From Halocaridina rubra (taxonomy: Eukaryota > Arthropoda > Malacostraca > Decapoda > Atyidae), in contig JAXCGZ010019150.1 in NCBI GenBank assembly GCA_037179515.1, forward strand, positions 1 through 64,000: 64,000 nt of DNA. The letters are read 5' to 3'. Made by a program: the position numbers and the translations under genes. A model generated the notes under the pieces. The model saw only the letters and a program-made list of their open reading frames with translations. It did no database searches and was not told where the DNA came from. Shown here piece after piece: positions 38,559 through 51,464 of the stretch. Position 1 is the stretch's first letter. The number at the start of each line of letters is the position of its first letter.

Positions 38559-40338
38559 CAGTGTTACCCCAGTTATTCACGCTTCTTGGTTCGCGTTCTC
38601 ACTCTATCGCGGTTTTTTTGTGATAAATTATCATTTTATTTTATGGGTATACGCAAAAATATTAAAATATTGAAATTTTTTTTTTTCAGTATTTTCATTT
38701 TTTTATTGAAATTTACATTGCGTGCTGTTATTTATAATGCAAAGGGTGTTTTTTTTAACAGTGCAGGGAGGGTTTATACAGTTCGTAAACGAAAAAATAA
38801 TTGTAAATGAGTATGTGTGTCACGTCATCATCACCTCATTCATCGTAATTTTATCTATCACTTTCATAAAAATTTACGTTGCTTGCTGTTATTTATAATG
38901 TAAAGGGTGTTTTTTTAACAGTGCAGGGAGGGTTTATACAGTTCGTAAACGAAAAAATAATTGTAAATGAGTATGTGTGTCACGTCATCATCACCTCATT
39001 CATCGTAATTTTATCTATCACTTTCATAAAAATTTACGTTGCTTGCTGTTATTTATAATGTAAAGGGTGTTTTTTATAACAGTGCAGGGAGGGTTTATAC
39101 AGTGCGTAAACGAAAATATAATTGTAAATGAGTATGGATGTCACGTCATTATCACCTCATTCACCGTAATTTTATCTATCACTTTCATAAAAATTTACGT
39201 TGCTTGCTGTTATTTATAATGTAAAGGGTGTTATTTTAACAGTGCAGGGAGGGTTTATACAGTTCGTAAACGAAAAAATAATTAAAAATGAGTATGTATA
39301 TCACGTCATTATCACCTCATTCACCGTAATTTTATCTATCACTTTCATAAAAATTTACATTGCTTGCTGTTATTTATAATGTAAAGGGTGTTTTTTTAAC
39401 AGTGCAGGGAGGGTTTATACAGTACGTAAACGAAAAAAATAATTGTAAATGAGTATGTATGTCACGTCATTATCACCTCATTCACCGTAATTTTATTTAT
39501 CACTTTCATAAAAATTTACGTTGCTTGCTGTTATTTATAATGTAAAGGGTGTTTTTTTAACAGTGCAGGGAGGGTTTATACAGTACGTAAACGAAAAAAT
39601 AATTGTAAATGAGTATTTATGTCACGTCATTATCACCTCATTCACCGTAATTTTATCTATCACTTTCATAAAAATTTACGTTGCTTGCTGTTATTTTTAA
39701 TGTAAAGGGTGTTTTTTTAACAGTGCAGGGAGGGTTTATACAGTACGTAAATGAAAAAATAATTGTAAATGAGTATGTATGTCACGTCATTATCACCTTA
39801 TTCACCGTAATTTTATCTATCACTTTCATAAAAATTTACGTTGCTTGCTGTTATTTATAATGTAAAGGGTGTTTTTTTAACAGTGCAGGGAGGGTTTATA
39901 CAGTACGTAAACGAAAAAATAATTGTAAATGAGTATGTATGTCACGTCATCATCACATTCACGGTAAGTTTTCCTATCACTTTCATAAAAATTTATGTTG
40001 CTTGCTGTTATCTATAATGTTAAGGGTGTTTTTTTAACAGTGCAAGGAGAGTTTATACAGTACGTAAACGAAAAAATAATTGTAAATGAGTATGTATATC
40101 ACGTCATTATCACCTCATTCACCGTAATTTTATCTATCACTTTCATAAAAATTTACGTTGCTTGCTGTTATTTATAATGTAAAGGGTGTTTTTTTAACAG
40201 TGCAGGGAGGGTTTATACAGTGTAAACGTAAAAATATATTAAAATATCTATGTACATATAGGCGGATCCTACTTCGCGGATTTCCTGGTTCGCGCCGGGT
40301 CCCGGAACCGAACTACCGCGATAAGTGAGGCAACACTG
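38559..40338. mobile_element. Pogo/Tigger-type non-autonomous element filled with a satellite array
   Basis: Ends are inverted repeats flanked by TA. The left end is CAGTGTTACCCCAGTTATTC and the right end, read inward, is CAGTGTTGCCTCACTTATCG. Both termini continue with GGTTCGCG- and CGCGG-type sequence. The 1,780-bp element has no transposase. Almost all its interior (38690-40245) is ten head-to-tail copies of a 160-bp unit. CAGTG ends with TA duplication suit the pogo branch of Tc1/mariner. A Tigger-type transposase relic lies at 25-27 kb, but a matching end was not found there. Confidence 0.8.
38690..40245 (+). repeat. Ten-copy 160-bp tandem repeat
   Basis: The GCTTGCTGTTATTTATAATG landmark starts at 38720, 38881, 39041, 39202, 39362, 39523, 39683, 39843, 40000 and 40160. 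Spacing is 160 or 161 bp except one of 157. Units are highly similar, with AACAGTGCAGGGAGGGTTTA and GTCACGTCATxATCACCTCA in each. No frame is conserved because 160 is not a multiple of three. Confidence 0.93.
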
Positions 40339-40480
40339 TATTACCTCCTGAACCACTATGATCATACCTTTATTATGTTGCTACAACAATTGTCTTCTTG
40401 AACTCTATCAAGAGGATAGGGTACACTTAGTGTAACATAATGAGTTAGCATTTTAAGAGGCTAATAAGAAGGTACTTTTC

Positions 40481-40562
40481 AAGTAAGCCTTAATCCTCCA
40501 GCTCCAAGATGTCTGTGTCCAACCTCATTTGAATGGGGAATAATTGTGACACGTAAACGGTG
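40481..40562 (+). mobile_element. SINE family A, 3' fragment
   Basis: CAGCTCCAAGATGTCTGTGT is followed by CATTTGAATGGGGAATAATT and the tail GTGACACGTAAACGG. Confidence 0.55.
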
Positions 40563-41428
40563 TTTTTTTTTTTTTATATATATATGCTTCCATTACAGCT
40601 ACTTAATAAAAAATGTTCTCAAAGCTTTAGGCTCGAAAGTTTAATCCTGTTTCCCGAAATAACAATTACACAACAAACTAATGCTCAACTTATAAGTGGC
40701 AGAGTATATACACGGTAGGGTAAAGTCCCATGCGTAGGAAGGTAGGTAGATATAAATCTGGCATAAGCCAATCCGCAGGGCAACAAAGGCCATTCACTAC
40801 CAAAATATTTAGTAGCCACAGACAAATTCTCTTGGAATTAAAAACCAGTGTTGCCAGCCACAATTTAAAGACATTTTAAAACTAAATACTAAAAAATCAA
40901 CAAATTAATTTACACATGATGCCTCATGTCGATACTCATTTTCAATACATGGTCAAATATATGGAAACATTGATGAGAAATAAAATGACAGCCTTCAGAT
41001 CATAAACATCTTCCAGAATCTCCTTTAGAGGCTTGTTAGTTAGACAACTGCACTCTCTTTTTCACTATAATCAAGGACAATAAAAAATAACACTTGGAGC
41101 GGTTAAAATGCATGATACATGCCACTTGCCAACAAACAACTGTGTGAGGTTTGTGTAATTACCTAATAGTAGTTATTTAATTGTGCTTACGGGAAAGAAC
41201 CCCATGCTCATAACTACCCGTCTCCTGGTCGGTACCATATTCGTACTTAGTGATACTTATCATACTTGTCCTTAAAACTAGGGATTGAGTGTATGTGTGG
41301 CCTATGTTCAACCTCATAAACATAATCTAGACGTAAAACAGTGAGAGATAGAGTCTGACATATTTCAGTTTAAAATATGAAGACAAACTGTTCCATTTTT
41401 TTTTTTGCTGATATTCTCCCTTGAGGGT

Positions 41429-41729
41429 GGCCGGACCGGGTAGTTTACAGTTTAGCGGGCCATGCCGCTCAACGACCTCACCCCTCCGCTCAAGTAAGTA
41501 GTTCGACCCTAATCTGTATGATGGGGGGTTCCAGGAGGACGAAGCCCCCCTGGCTAAGAGGTTAGGTAAGTATTTTTAGTTAGGATAGTAAAAAAACGTT
41601 TCGTATGCCTATTGTCGCCATTATTGTTGTGTAATCATCCACCAATTCTCTACTTAGAGCCTATCGCCATCTATTGGTAGGCTTTGAACATTGGTATGGC
41701 CCGCTAAACTGTACGTCCACCGGACCTTC
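41429..41729. mobile_element. MITE with 17-bp perfect internal inverted repeat
   Basis: ACAGTTTAGCGGGCCAT at 41447-41463 is an exact reverse complement of 41696-41712. Outside it, GGCCGGACCGGG on the left and GGTCCGGTGGAC read inward on the right are similar but imperfect. The 300-bp body contains GTTCCAGGAGGACGAAGCCC and GAGGTTAGGTAAG. It has no coding capacity and the superfamily is not recognised. Confidence 0.7.
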
Positions 41730-42180
41730 CCTTTTTGGCCCGCAGGTGGATTTGCAACGTATTAAGAATAAAAATTGTAATTTATTTATAAAACATAAAT
41801 GTCAGACCCTACAAACTCTGAATTTCACAATGTGGATTCCATATGATGTGTGGACACCATAGTGGCACAGTACTTCAAAGGGAGAAAGCCCCATGTTCGT
41901 AATTCCCCGTCTCCTGGACAGTAAAATCACGGAATGCAACTCCAAACATTGTTATATGTAAAGAAATATATCCATTTTTTGCCCCATTTTTCATAAATAA
42001 GTTTGAAAGAAAATAAAAATAAAATTATACACATAAAACTATATTTTGTCACCTAAACACAACAAACAAACGTCATGTCAACAATGGACCCTTCCTTAAT
42101 GACATCAAAAACGCAATGTGATTGGTCGGTGTGACCCATTTTGAAAAAGCAATTTTGATTGGTCAATATCATTAAACTTA

Positions 42181-42495
42181 AAGCTCCTTTATAGTAATTA
42201 ATAATATTTGTCTTTAAATAGGTCTTCTTCAGTACGCTTTTATAAATTACTTTAGATATATAAATATTTATGCATAAATATATATAGACAGATTCACGTG
42301 TAGCTAAATAGATAGACAGATAGATGGAAAATCTAAAGCTCCTTTATAGTAATTAATATACCTTGTCTTTAATTAGTTTTTGTTCAGTAGACTTTCATAA
42401 ATGAATTTAATAATACATTTATTTATGTATTTATATGCATAGATAAAAACACGATTAGATGAATAAATATATGAATAGGTATAGATAATGAACCT
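42181..42495 (+). repeat. Direct duplication of about 157 bp upstream of the LEPROT-like gene
   Basis: AAAGCTCCTTTATAGTAATT starts both units (42181 and 42337), and AAAGCTCCCAT follows the second. Units diverge in their AT-rich second halves. The duplication ends about 45 bp before the ATG, so it lies in the promoter or 5' leader. Confidence 0.7.
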
Positions 42496-42539
42496 AAAGC
42501 TCCCATATGTTACCTGTCACTGGGTAAATCATAACAAAC

Positions 42540-42850
42540 ATGGCGGGCATAAAAGGTGCGATGAAATCCATTCTCAAGTATTACAGCTTTTATTCCTTAT
42601 ATGATAGAGTCTCTGAGCCATTTAAATTAGGTTTTCTCTCTTTTTATCTCTTATTGTTTCAATAATTATATTAATTGTGTAATTTGTGCTTAAATAGCTA
42701 CTGGAAATTAGTACCAAAAATGACTCTGGAATCATCTATATATGAGTCATTGAGATAATGGAAATTAATGGACCTTTGAAGTAATTTTTGTAGTTTGTTT
42801 TACAGTCAGATATGATGGATTTTTTTTAAAGTCCATGTTATATGAAAGTT

Positions 42851-42943
<93 letters not shown>

Positions 42944-45900
42944 TTTAAATGTTTTGTGGTTTAATTTTTCTCATGGAGGGTGTGAAAGTAAACAATTGCA
43001 AAGAGTATGGTTCACTTCTCTGAGAGCAAAGAATTTTGTAAAGCATTTTTTTTCTCCTTTAATCCTATTCTTTTTATCACATTTTGAGAGGTTATTCCTT
43101 AGAATTAAGCAGCAGGTGTATGTGTAGTAATACAGTTTTTGTATCCAAAATGTAACACCTGGTTTAGAAATCTTATAACTTAAATTTTATAGTTTGTTAT
43201 GGATGTGGTGAAAAGAGCATTGAGTATGCGTGTTATGTCGCTGGAGCAGAGGAGAGAGAGTGCAAGAGATAGAATAGAATAAAGAGAGATATATTGAATA
43301 GCTGATGCGGGCCAATGGATATATCTACACCTGCGCTGTGAGTTGAGGCCTTTAGATTAAACCAGATATCGCCCCAGGCCTCACAGCAGAGGATCCTCGC
43401 CCACTTACCCTGTGGATGACCCAGATTGAGGGAAAATGTGGTGCCCCTTTGTCCCTAAAGAGGTAAGAGTGGTGAATGGGGTGAATTGGCTTTTGGTGAA
43501 TGGGGATGCATTAACTTGGCCACCTCGCCTGCAGTAGGGATTTAGGACATTGTATATATGTTTGTATGTTTTGTTTTTTATTATTGCTTTATCTCTGTGA
43601 GTACACCAGTAAGGATCCATCATAATAGAAATAACAAACTATGTGTTAGGAATTGCTAACATTTATTTTCTTCTCAGGATTGGTGAGCTTGGCTTTTTCA
43701 GCATCAATAGGACTTATGTTCCTGATTTTGGCATGTGCATTGCCAGAATACAAGTAAGTTTTTTTTCTTTCTTTTTTAACCCCACAATTTTATAGCGTGC
43801 AGTTGGTAGCTGAGATTCATCCAGCCCCTAAGCAATTCCTTGACAAGAAAAAAATGTTAGGGAGGATTTTAACTTGCCACCTGCTAGCTATCCTGTCCTT
43901 TCAGTATGATTTTATAACACACGCAGGGAATAAAAATGTTAACTTCCTTCTTCCCAGTCTCTTGAACCCAAATGACAGATTGATTAGTAAATTGATAATT
44001 GCAACCATTAAGTGATTCCAAGAGATATAAATGAATTAGTTGGTGATTATGGAATACTGTATCTTAAACAAGATAGATAATTTTCCTAAGATAGATGCTT
44101 AGCTCTAAAAGAAACTATTACTCTTGTCTGGTAAATTTTTAGCAAGAGAGGTATCTTGACACAAAGAGAGCATGAAATGGATATATTAAATGAAGTTGTA
44201 TAGAGAGGGTCCTTATAGCTACCATGGGAACGGGAATACAGTATATACGCATCTTTATGTGTCAGTTTTCCCACATTAGATTGGGAATGGACACATGTTA
44301 GTGCTAGGAGATTAAGGATGGATGCCCTTCCTAACGCCCTGCAGGGGGTTTAACCTACATTAGTCACCTCTTGACCCACGCTCTCTACCAGTGTGCTATC
44401 GTGTCAATGTTTGAACAAGAAAACATAATATTTTAATGTACCTTTTATGTCTTTATGTGATGAGTTTATAAATATTTTCTATTACATAATGTTCTTAGAA
44501 TATGAACAAGGCATGCCTAATGTACTTAATAGGTAGAATTGTTTAGATTAATGATATTAATGCTTTAAAAATATTTTTTTCTGTATTTCAGTAACTGGTG
44601 GCCCTTCTTTGTGCTCATATTCTATGTGTTAGCCCCGATACCCAGCCTGATGGCTCGCAGACTCTCAGAGGATTCAGGTGGTAGCAGTCCTTGTAAAGAA
44701 TTGGCTTACTTTTTAACAGCTGGTTTGGTCATATCAGCATTTGGTCTTCCCATTGTTTTAGCACGTTCACCTTCGTCGGCACCTGTGGTAAGTTTTTACG
44801 TTACCATTAAAGGTACCCTTCAATGTATTATGTAATTGTTTTTCTTCCTTTAATTTCTGGTGTCCACCAAAGTCATTGTAACTTGTTTGCAGTTTTATGT
44901 GTCACTCTTATTCCCCATTATAAAGGGAATGTAAACACATGTTGGAGCTGGGGAATAAAGGCTGGATGCTCTTTCTAGCACCCCACAGTGGGCTTAATGA
45001 TTGTGACAGCTTAGTTTTAGCCATGAGGGAAAACGATATCAACTTTAAATTTTATATTCACATCACTTGTGGCTTAAAAATTCTTCTGCCATAAAACAAG
45101 ATATTCAATTGTCATTTCATATGCAAATAAGATGCGGTATAAATACCATCCTACCTTATAATGAGACAATATGTGCTTGGTAATCCATACTCATATTACC
45201 ATTGATATCAGTATTATCCTGCCATAAAGCAAGATAATGTTGACATAAATACAAATGACCAGTGGCAGTTTCATCCGGCCATAAGAACGAAATCATGTTG
45301 TCTTGAATTTTTATATGCAATTAATCAGGTAAAAAATTACCTTCTTGCTGTGAAGCAAAATAATTTTGACCTGGAATTTCTAATGCAAGTGACCATAGAC
45401 CAAAATGTGACCCGTGTGGTTTTGGAGCCTGCATAATTGAGAAATATGACAGCCACGGGTTTTATATTGGTGTTTCAAATTAAAAGGGTAGTTATTATTG
45501 TATATGAATGAGCAAACTTTGATAATTCCTAGTTATGATCATTTAGTATTAAGCCATGGTCATTGGTTTTGATCATTATAAGAGAAGGAATGAAACATAT
45601 CATTTGTCATGTGTGTGAACCTAGTTGCTTTGATATTTTGTCATGGTCATTTTAAACTAGGGTCAGAAGATTGGGTGAGATATTTTCAATATACATTGTA
45701 AGATGTTATGTTTAGTATTGAATCCCAGTTGTTTTGGTATATTCTGTTATCTCACTGGACTAGGTTGTAAAAGATTGGTTTCATTTTCAAGATAAAGAAT
45801 CATGTTTCTTTTTTGTACATGAATTCAGCTGCAGCAAATTTGATGGTTTTTTTGTCTTTAAGCTCAAAGTCACAAATAATATGGATCTTTTATAGATGAG

Positions 45901-46172
45901 TAACCCCCATAACCCCTTGTAAAGTTATATAACTCCATAAATTTGTAGTTTAGGTGAGGTAAGGTTTCGTGACTGCCATTGTTAACATGAATAACCCTAG
46001 AGCACTAAGGTTACCCTTCTTTACAAGAGCCAATATTTTCATATGATTTTAATTCCAGATCGAGTGGGGAGCATGTGCGTTAGTGCTCGCTGGGAACGTG
46101 GTGACCTTCCTCACTATCTGGGGCTTCTTTATATTGGCTGATAGTGATGATGTGGAATACAGTATGTGGTGA
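42540..46172 (+). CDS. LEPROTL1: Leptin receptor overlapping transcript-like protein (LEPROT/LEPROTL1, Vps55 family)
   Basis: Four exons join in phase: 42540-42555 (MAGIK), 43678-43753, 44592-44787 and 46059-46172 (TGA). They give 133 residues, close to the family's usual 131. Family marks are visible in order: [19 protein letters not shown], then [38 protein letters not shown] and [20 protein letters not shown]. Four hydrophobic helices are predicted by eye. Known members are small endosomal/Golgi membrane proteins that act in endosome-to-lysosome sorting and, in mammals, limit surface display of leptin and growth-hormone receptors. Vps55 is the yeast relative. The tiny first exon is supported by the MAGIK start, the phase and the GTGCGA donor. 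Intron 1 carries a (TA)n array and a family B2 copy; intron 3 carries a SINE at 44892. The choice between LEPROT and LEPROTL1 is not meaningful in an invertebrate. Confidence 0.94.
42853..42940. repeat. (TA)n array in intron 1 of the LEPROT-like gene
   Basis: About 88 bp of AT dinucleotides. Confidence 0.95.
43395..43545 (+). repeat. Dispersed repeat family B2 copy
   Basis: It reads GCCCACTTACCCTGTGGATG, then CCTTTGTCCCTAAAGAGGTA, TTGGCTTTTGGTGAATGGGG and TTAACTTGGCCACCTCGCC. Confidence 0.6.
44252..44400 (-). mobile_element. tRNA-derived SINE (family A) copy, reverse
   Basis: It contains TTATGTGTCAGTTTTCCCAC, GATGCCCTTCCTAACGCCCT and the reversed head ending ACGCTCTCTACCAGTGTGCT. It lies in intron 2 of the LEPROT-like gene. 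Confidence 0.6.
44892..45010 (-). mobile_element. SINE family A partial copy, reverse
   Basis: TTTTATGTGTCACTCTTATT is followed by GTTGGAGCTGGGGAATAAAG and CTAGCACCCCACAGTGGGCT; the head is lost. Confidence 0.6.
45905..46040. repeat. Dispersed repeat related to the TTAGG-bearing family
   Basis: CATAACCCCTTGTAAAGTTA, GGTGAGGTAAGGTTTCGTGA and TAACCCTAGAGCACTAAGGT match in order with 21520-21640. It ends just before the last exon of the LEPROT-like gene. Confidence 0.5.
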
Positions 46173-46440
46173 AATTCGCAGTCATTTGCAAAAACAGTGC
46201 AAGGACAGTATGAAAAGTGTATGTCAATGCAAGAACAGCTTCATTATATATATTCAGAAAGCAACTTTAAAATGGAATACAAGTGAAGGATGATCCATGA
46301 ATCCCTAAATGCTACAAGTGCTGTATATTGTACGTGTATTTTGGATTGATTTTCTGGGACCACTACCACTGTCAAGAAGGGCTTAGTTGTTGAATAAGAG
46401 TATGGCATCCCAATACCTAGGAAATAATCTATTATTATTT

Positions 46441-46618
<178 letters not shown>

Positions 46619-46968
46619 CACTTGTACCATTTGGAGATTTTGGACATTCTTCATTGCATGTGTTCATAGCAAATATACAATCATATATATATACAGTATA
46701 TATATAGTAGAGCCTCTTTGTCTCGTAGGCAGTCTTTGCTGCATGCTGAGTGGGAAAGGCTCTTTGGCTCGGTTTAGTTAAACCTACCCTCATACTTGCA
46801 ACAAAGCTGTCCCATTTAGTGTTGTTTAGTGTAGAATTAAGTTTGAAAAGTAACTCACTTTTGCAAATAGTGACACTAAAAGCCTTTCCGGAGAGGACTT
46901 CTTGAAGAAGTTATAGTTTGAAAAATTTTTAATTTCTTTATAACTGTCTGCTTTGTATTCTTCATTTC

Positions 46969-46974
46969 AATAAA
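46969..46974 (+). promoter_or_regulatory. Candidate polyadenylation signal of the LEPROT-like gene
   Basis: AATAAA lies about 800 nt after the stop; a second copy is at 47202. If either is used, the 3' untranslated region would include the (TA)n array. Confidence 0.4.
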
Positions 46975-49059
46975 GAATGTAGGATATTCTTAGGACTAAA
47001 TGATAAGGTGTTTCAATTGAAGCTGTGATTCTTTGTTTCATTATTACTGTATTTCCCATTTTATAAACTTAAGCTAATACTCTCTGTATATGTGTATATT
47101 ACACATACAGATTTCGTATTATACTCACAAATATTTACGTAGATTCATCGTGCGTGTACTTAGCAATTATTAGGGTTTGAGAGTTCTTTCTGTTTGTAAA
47201 CAATAAAGACTTTAAGCATGCTAACTTTGTTCTTTGATATTCACATTATTGCCATTTTCATCATAGTTGAGTAGTCTGGAAGCTTTCAGGAATGATATAT
47301 AATTATAATGTGCAAATCAAACTTTTGTAAGTCTTTGAAATCTCTCTTAGCAGAACAGTTCTTTGTTAATGTTGAAAGGTGAATGTCTACATTGGTAGAA
47401 CTGTCAGGTAGTAGAAACATTTAAGGGTATTCAGTGTATTACATGCATTTTTCTTGTTCAGATGTGGAGTAAATATAACATCATGTATACCATTTGAGAA
47501 CAGTACCATAACCATGACAGTTTGTGTTGTAACTTTATCTGTCATTATTGATATTGTGGTAAGTATTCCTGTTGTGAAGGTATTTGATTGCCCAGCAGAC
47601 TCATTTGCTTGTTGTTACTCTAGCTACTTAAAGTGTTCCTCTGCGTATTGTAAAAAGTCAACTAAATGGGGCGTAGCAAGGGGGCTGTGATTCCTCTCCC
47701 ATCTGATACTCTATAGTTCCCTCCCATAAAGTCATGTTTTTGCATTGCCTCAGCAACCCCCCTTATAACGGGGATTATGGTTTATGTATAGATAGTTTTA
47801 AAATGTAAAAGGTCTCATACTGTTAAAACTTTAAATTATGTCAGCTGTAATCTCACGTATCTTGTAAAATTTTTAGCTGTTTTCAAATGGATTTCATTTA
47901 AGTCTTTAGCAGATATATGGATCCTTCTCTAAAATTTCCTTAATTTTCTCCTCCGAAAAGTGTTTGTATGCTGGCTCCACACTGTTTTTCACTCATTGCT
48001 ACCTGCACTTGTAAGCAAAGTTGTGTGTGTTAAATTTTAATACTGTAAGGTACTCTTATTTATCTGAATTCAGTGGCAAAGATCACTTGTTTTATTTTTT
48101 TAGCATGACTCCATATCACACTGAAGCAAGCACGCTGATCACAACTGGATTAAAAAATAGGCAACTGGGCTAGGTCAGCTTGATATGACCTTATAAGACT
48201 TAGAGCATTTGGTTTCAGACGTACATGACTATTCTGCTAGATATAACTAGTGTTTGTATATTTAGGTATTAAATGTTCATCGGGCTTATGCTTGCCTAAG
48301 ATATTGCTCATGTGATGGGGGTTTAAAGAATTTTTTTTTTATGCATTTTGCTAAATTCTCAGTTATATGTAATTACCCTGGTACCTTACTGCTATAACTA
48401 CAGTTGTGCCTAGTATGATATGGCTTCATATTAAAAGAACTGTATCTAAAGAAGGCATATATTCTCATTATGTCTGTAATGTTGGTCATGTACACATACA
48501 TAAACAATGGCCGCAGTCCCCCTTGTAAGGTGGGTGGCTGAGTCACCCCCAATGTTCAAAACGAGGAGAATTTAATACAAGAATGGAGGTGACCTTTCAA
48601 TTGCACTTATATTTTGCTCTTTGTGTTATCATTCGTGAGTATGTGTGTGTGTGTATGTGTTTAACTTCTATAGTTACATTTAATTACAAACAACTTTTTT
48701 CAGGGTATCCTAAGGTGTGTTCATACCCATGGTCATTATTATCATATCTCGTGAATAAAAACAAAATTGTTACACTCTATATTGTGAGTTTGAAAACATT
48801 CATTACTGTTACCATTTCTTATTTCTTTTCATGTATTTATGTATTACATTAATGTATATCTGTTAGTGATCAAGTGGTTACGATGTAGGTTATATATTCA
48901 TTTTAATAAAGGGTTTAATATCATTTTATAATTGGTTTTAATGTTTTTTCAAAAACTACTTAGCCTAAGAGTTGCATAGTTTAAGGTTATTTTTTAACAG
49001 CAGAAGATTAGTTAATCAAACCTCTAGGCATCTCCTGTCAGGGGTTGCCATATCTGATA

Positions 49060-50150
49060 ATTTAGCTGCTTATTGCCCTAACCCTTGCAACCTCCTCTAT
49101 TAAACTATACACCCTCATGTCCTCCCTCACCACATCTTTAAACCTCCTCTTTGGTCTATCTCCCCTTCTGGCTTGACAGCTCCATCTTTGGCATCCTGCT
49201 TCCTACATACCCCTTATCATTCGTCAGCACATGCCCTAAAGCATTTTTGTTTCACCTCATCAGATTGCACCTTACTCAGTAACACAACACACCCTCATGT
49301 TCTCCTTTGATCACCACATCCATTAACCTCCTCTTCGGCCTACCTTTCCTCCTCTGCCTTGGCACTTCCATTCTCAGCATCCTTCTCTCAATGTACCTGT
49401 CATCCCTCCTCAGTTCTTTCTGAAACCATCTCAGTCTCACCTCTTCCTACTACCCTATTCCCTGCCTCCTCCTCCATCACACCACATATACTCATGTCCT
49501 CCTGCACCACATCAATAACCCTCCTCTTTAAACTACCGCTCTCCTCTCCGCCTGTCAGTTCCATCCTCAGTATCCTTCCAACGTACCCCTCATCCCTCTT
49601 CAACACATACCCAAACCATCACAGTGTTGTCTTTCCATATCACTGTATACTTGCATCCTCTTCCACCACCTTACATGCCCTCATGTCCTCCCTGACCAAA
49701 TCCAAAACCCTCCTCTTTGGCCTACCTCCCCTTTCTGTTTGAAAGCTCCATCCTCAGCATCCTTCCAATTCTCCCAATGTACCCATCATCCTTTCTCAAC
49801 ACGCCTAAATCAACTCAAACTTGCCTCTCCATATCACCATATCTCTTGCATCCTCCTTCACCACACACCTTCATGTTCTCCTTCACCGCGACCATAAACC
49901 CTCTTTTTAGCCTACCTCATACCATCCTGCTTGACAGCTCCATCCTTAGCAATTTTATCCCAACATATCCCTCTTCCCTCCTGAGCTCATGCCCAGATCA
50001 TCTTAGCCTCACCTCTTTCACCATGTCCCCAAACTTCATTCCCCTCCATCACACCACACACCCTCTGTCCTCCCTCACCGCATCCATAAACTTCTCTTTG
50101 GCTAACTTCTGACCGGGTACCTTTACTCTCCATTTCCCTCAACATATGTG
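49060..50150 (-). repeat. Tandem array of about 190-bp units derived from a LINE RT C-terminus
   Basis: CTCATGTCCTCC or close variants start near 49115, 49297, 49492, 49683, 49873 and 50065. Each is followed by CCTCCTCTTTGGCCTACCTC and GACAGCTCCATCCTxAGCAT variants. The minus strand encodes degenerate RMELxGxxRxGxxKRRVIDV-type C-termini. Five to six head-to-tail copies are present, each broken. Confidence 0.75.
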
Positions 50151-50297
50151 GGTTAAAATTGATTTCCTTTACCTCATGTTTATCATTTCGGTTGCAGCTA
50201 TATTGCTGTAACACATTTTATTGAAAAGTGAAGGAAATCTGAAGAGCAAAAAACTAGTCCATTGAAGTTTACAAACAAGAGCCATTTGCTTCTTATA

Positions 50298-50416
<119 letters not shown>

Positions 50417-50519
50417 AATTGATATTCCAGATTGATAAGTACTTAAAGAATAGTGAATATGTATGGAATGGTATAAGATGTTGTAGCAGAGAACGAGACC
50501 CTAATTATGTTATGATATA

Positions 50520-50830
50520 AGTGTTGAACAAGTGTTTGAAGATTATAATGATAATGTAAGCAAACCTATTTCTAGCATTGTAGCTAAAATTCATATAAAG
50601 AGTGATGCTATTCCATAGTTTGTAAAAGCACGTACTGATCCATATTACCATATAGAGATGGTTGAAGAGGCCATTAATATACTTGTAAGTGAAAATATTA
50701 TAGAATCTGTATCTCATAGTGAATGGGCTGCGCCTATAGTACCTGTGTTATAAGAGGTGCGATAAAGGGAATAACCTTATTATCAATAAAGGATTAGATC
50801 ACTTAGATCATAACATTCCTTTACCCTAGA
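50520..50830 (+). pseudogene. Ty3/gypsy retrotransposon pol fragment
   Basis: Reading from 50522 gives SSIVAKIHIKSDAIP, a stop, FVKARTDPYYHIEMVEEAIN and SENIIESVSHSEWAAPIVPV. This is the N-terminal RT region of Ty3/gypsy elements. In-frame stops and a frameshift follow. No LTRs were recognised. Confidence 0.75.
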
Positions 50831-51292
50831 ATTTGCAATACAGTCACATATAAAGAAATAAATCGTCAACTTCTGTATAACAAGGCACACATGAAAAGTC
50901 TATATAAGGAGTGCAAAACACTATGTAGCAAATAAGACGATCAGGGGCTTGAGACTTCACTGAGAAATTAATTGTGGAATTCATGGCAGACTTTGCTTTT
51001 TATTTTATGAAACTGCTTTGTAGATATAAATTATAAAAAAACTGGCATATCGATAGTTCTACTTGTATATATTAGCAAATTATATTTTTAAGGTATTGGA
51101 TGGTGGAATCTTGAAAAAGTTTTTTTACGTAATTGATAAAGCTGGGATTATTACCATCTGTCGAGGCTCTGTTTATATCTATCTATTTTAGGAATGTTTC
51201 CTTGTTCACTATCAATATATTTTTGTCTTTTTACAATTTTAATTATTCATTTATATATTCTGTCTTATTCCTATTGCTTGTTTTATTAATTG

Positions 51293-51464
<172 letters not shown>

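Noticed and set aside
47454..47690. 78-codon ORF downstream of the LEPROT-like gene
   Set aside because: Hydrophobic, Cys-rich stretch without splice partners or similarity to a family I know; probably chance.
49359..50112. Plus-strand Ser/Pro-rich ORFs of 127 and 131 codons
   Set aside because: They are antisense to the tandem RT C-terminal repeats, and their internal periodicity follows the 190-bp unit.
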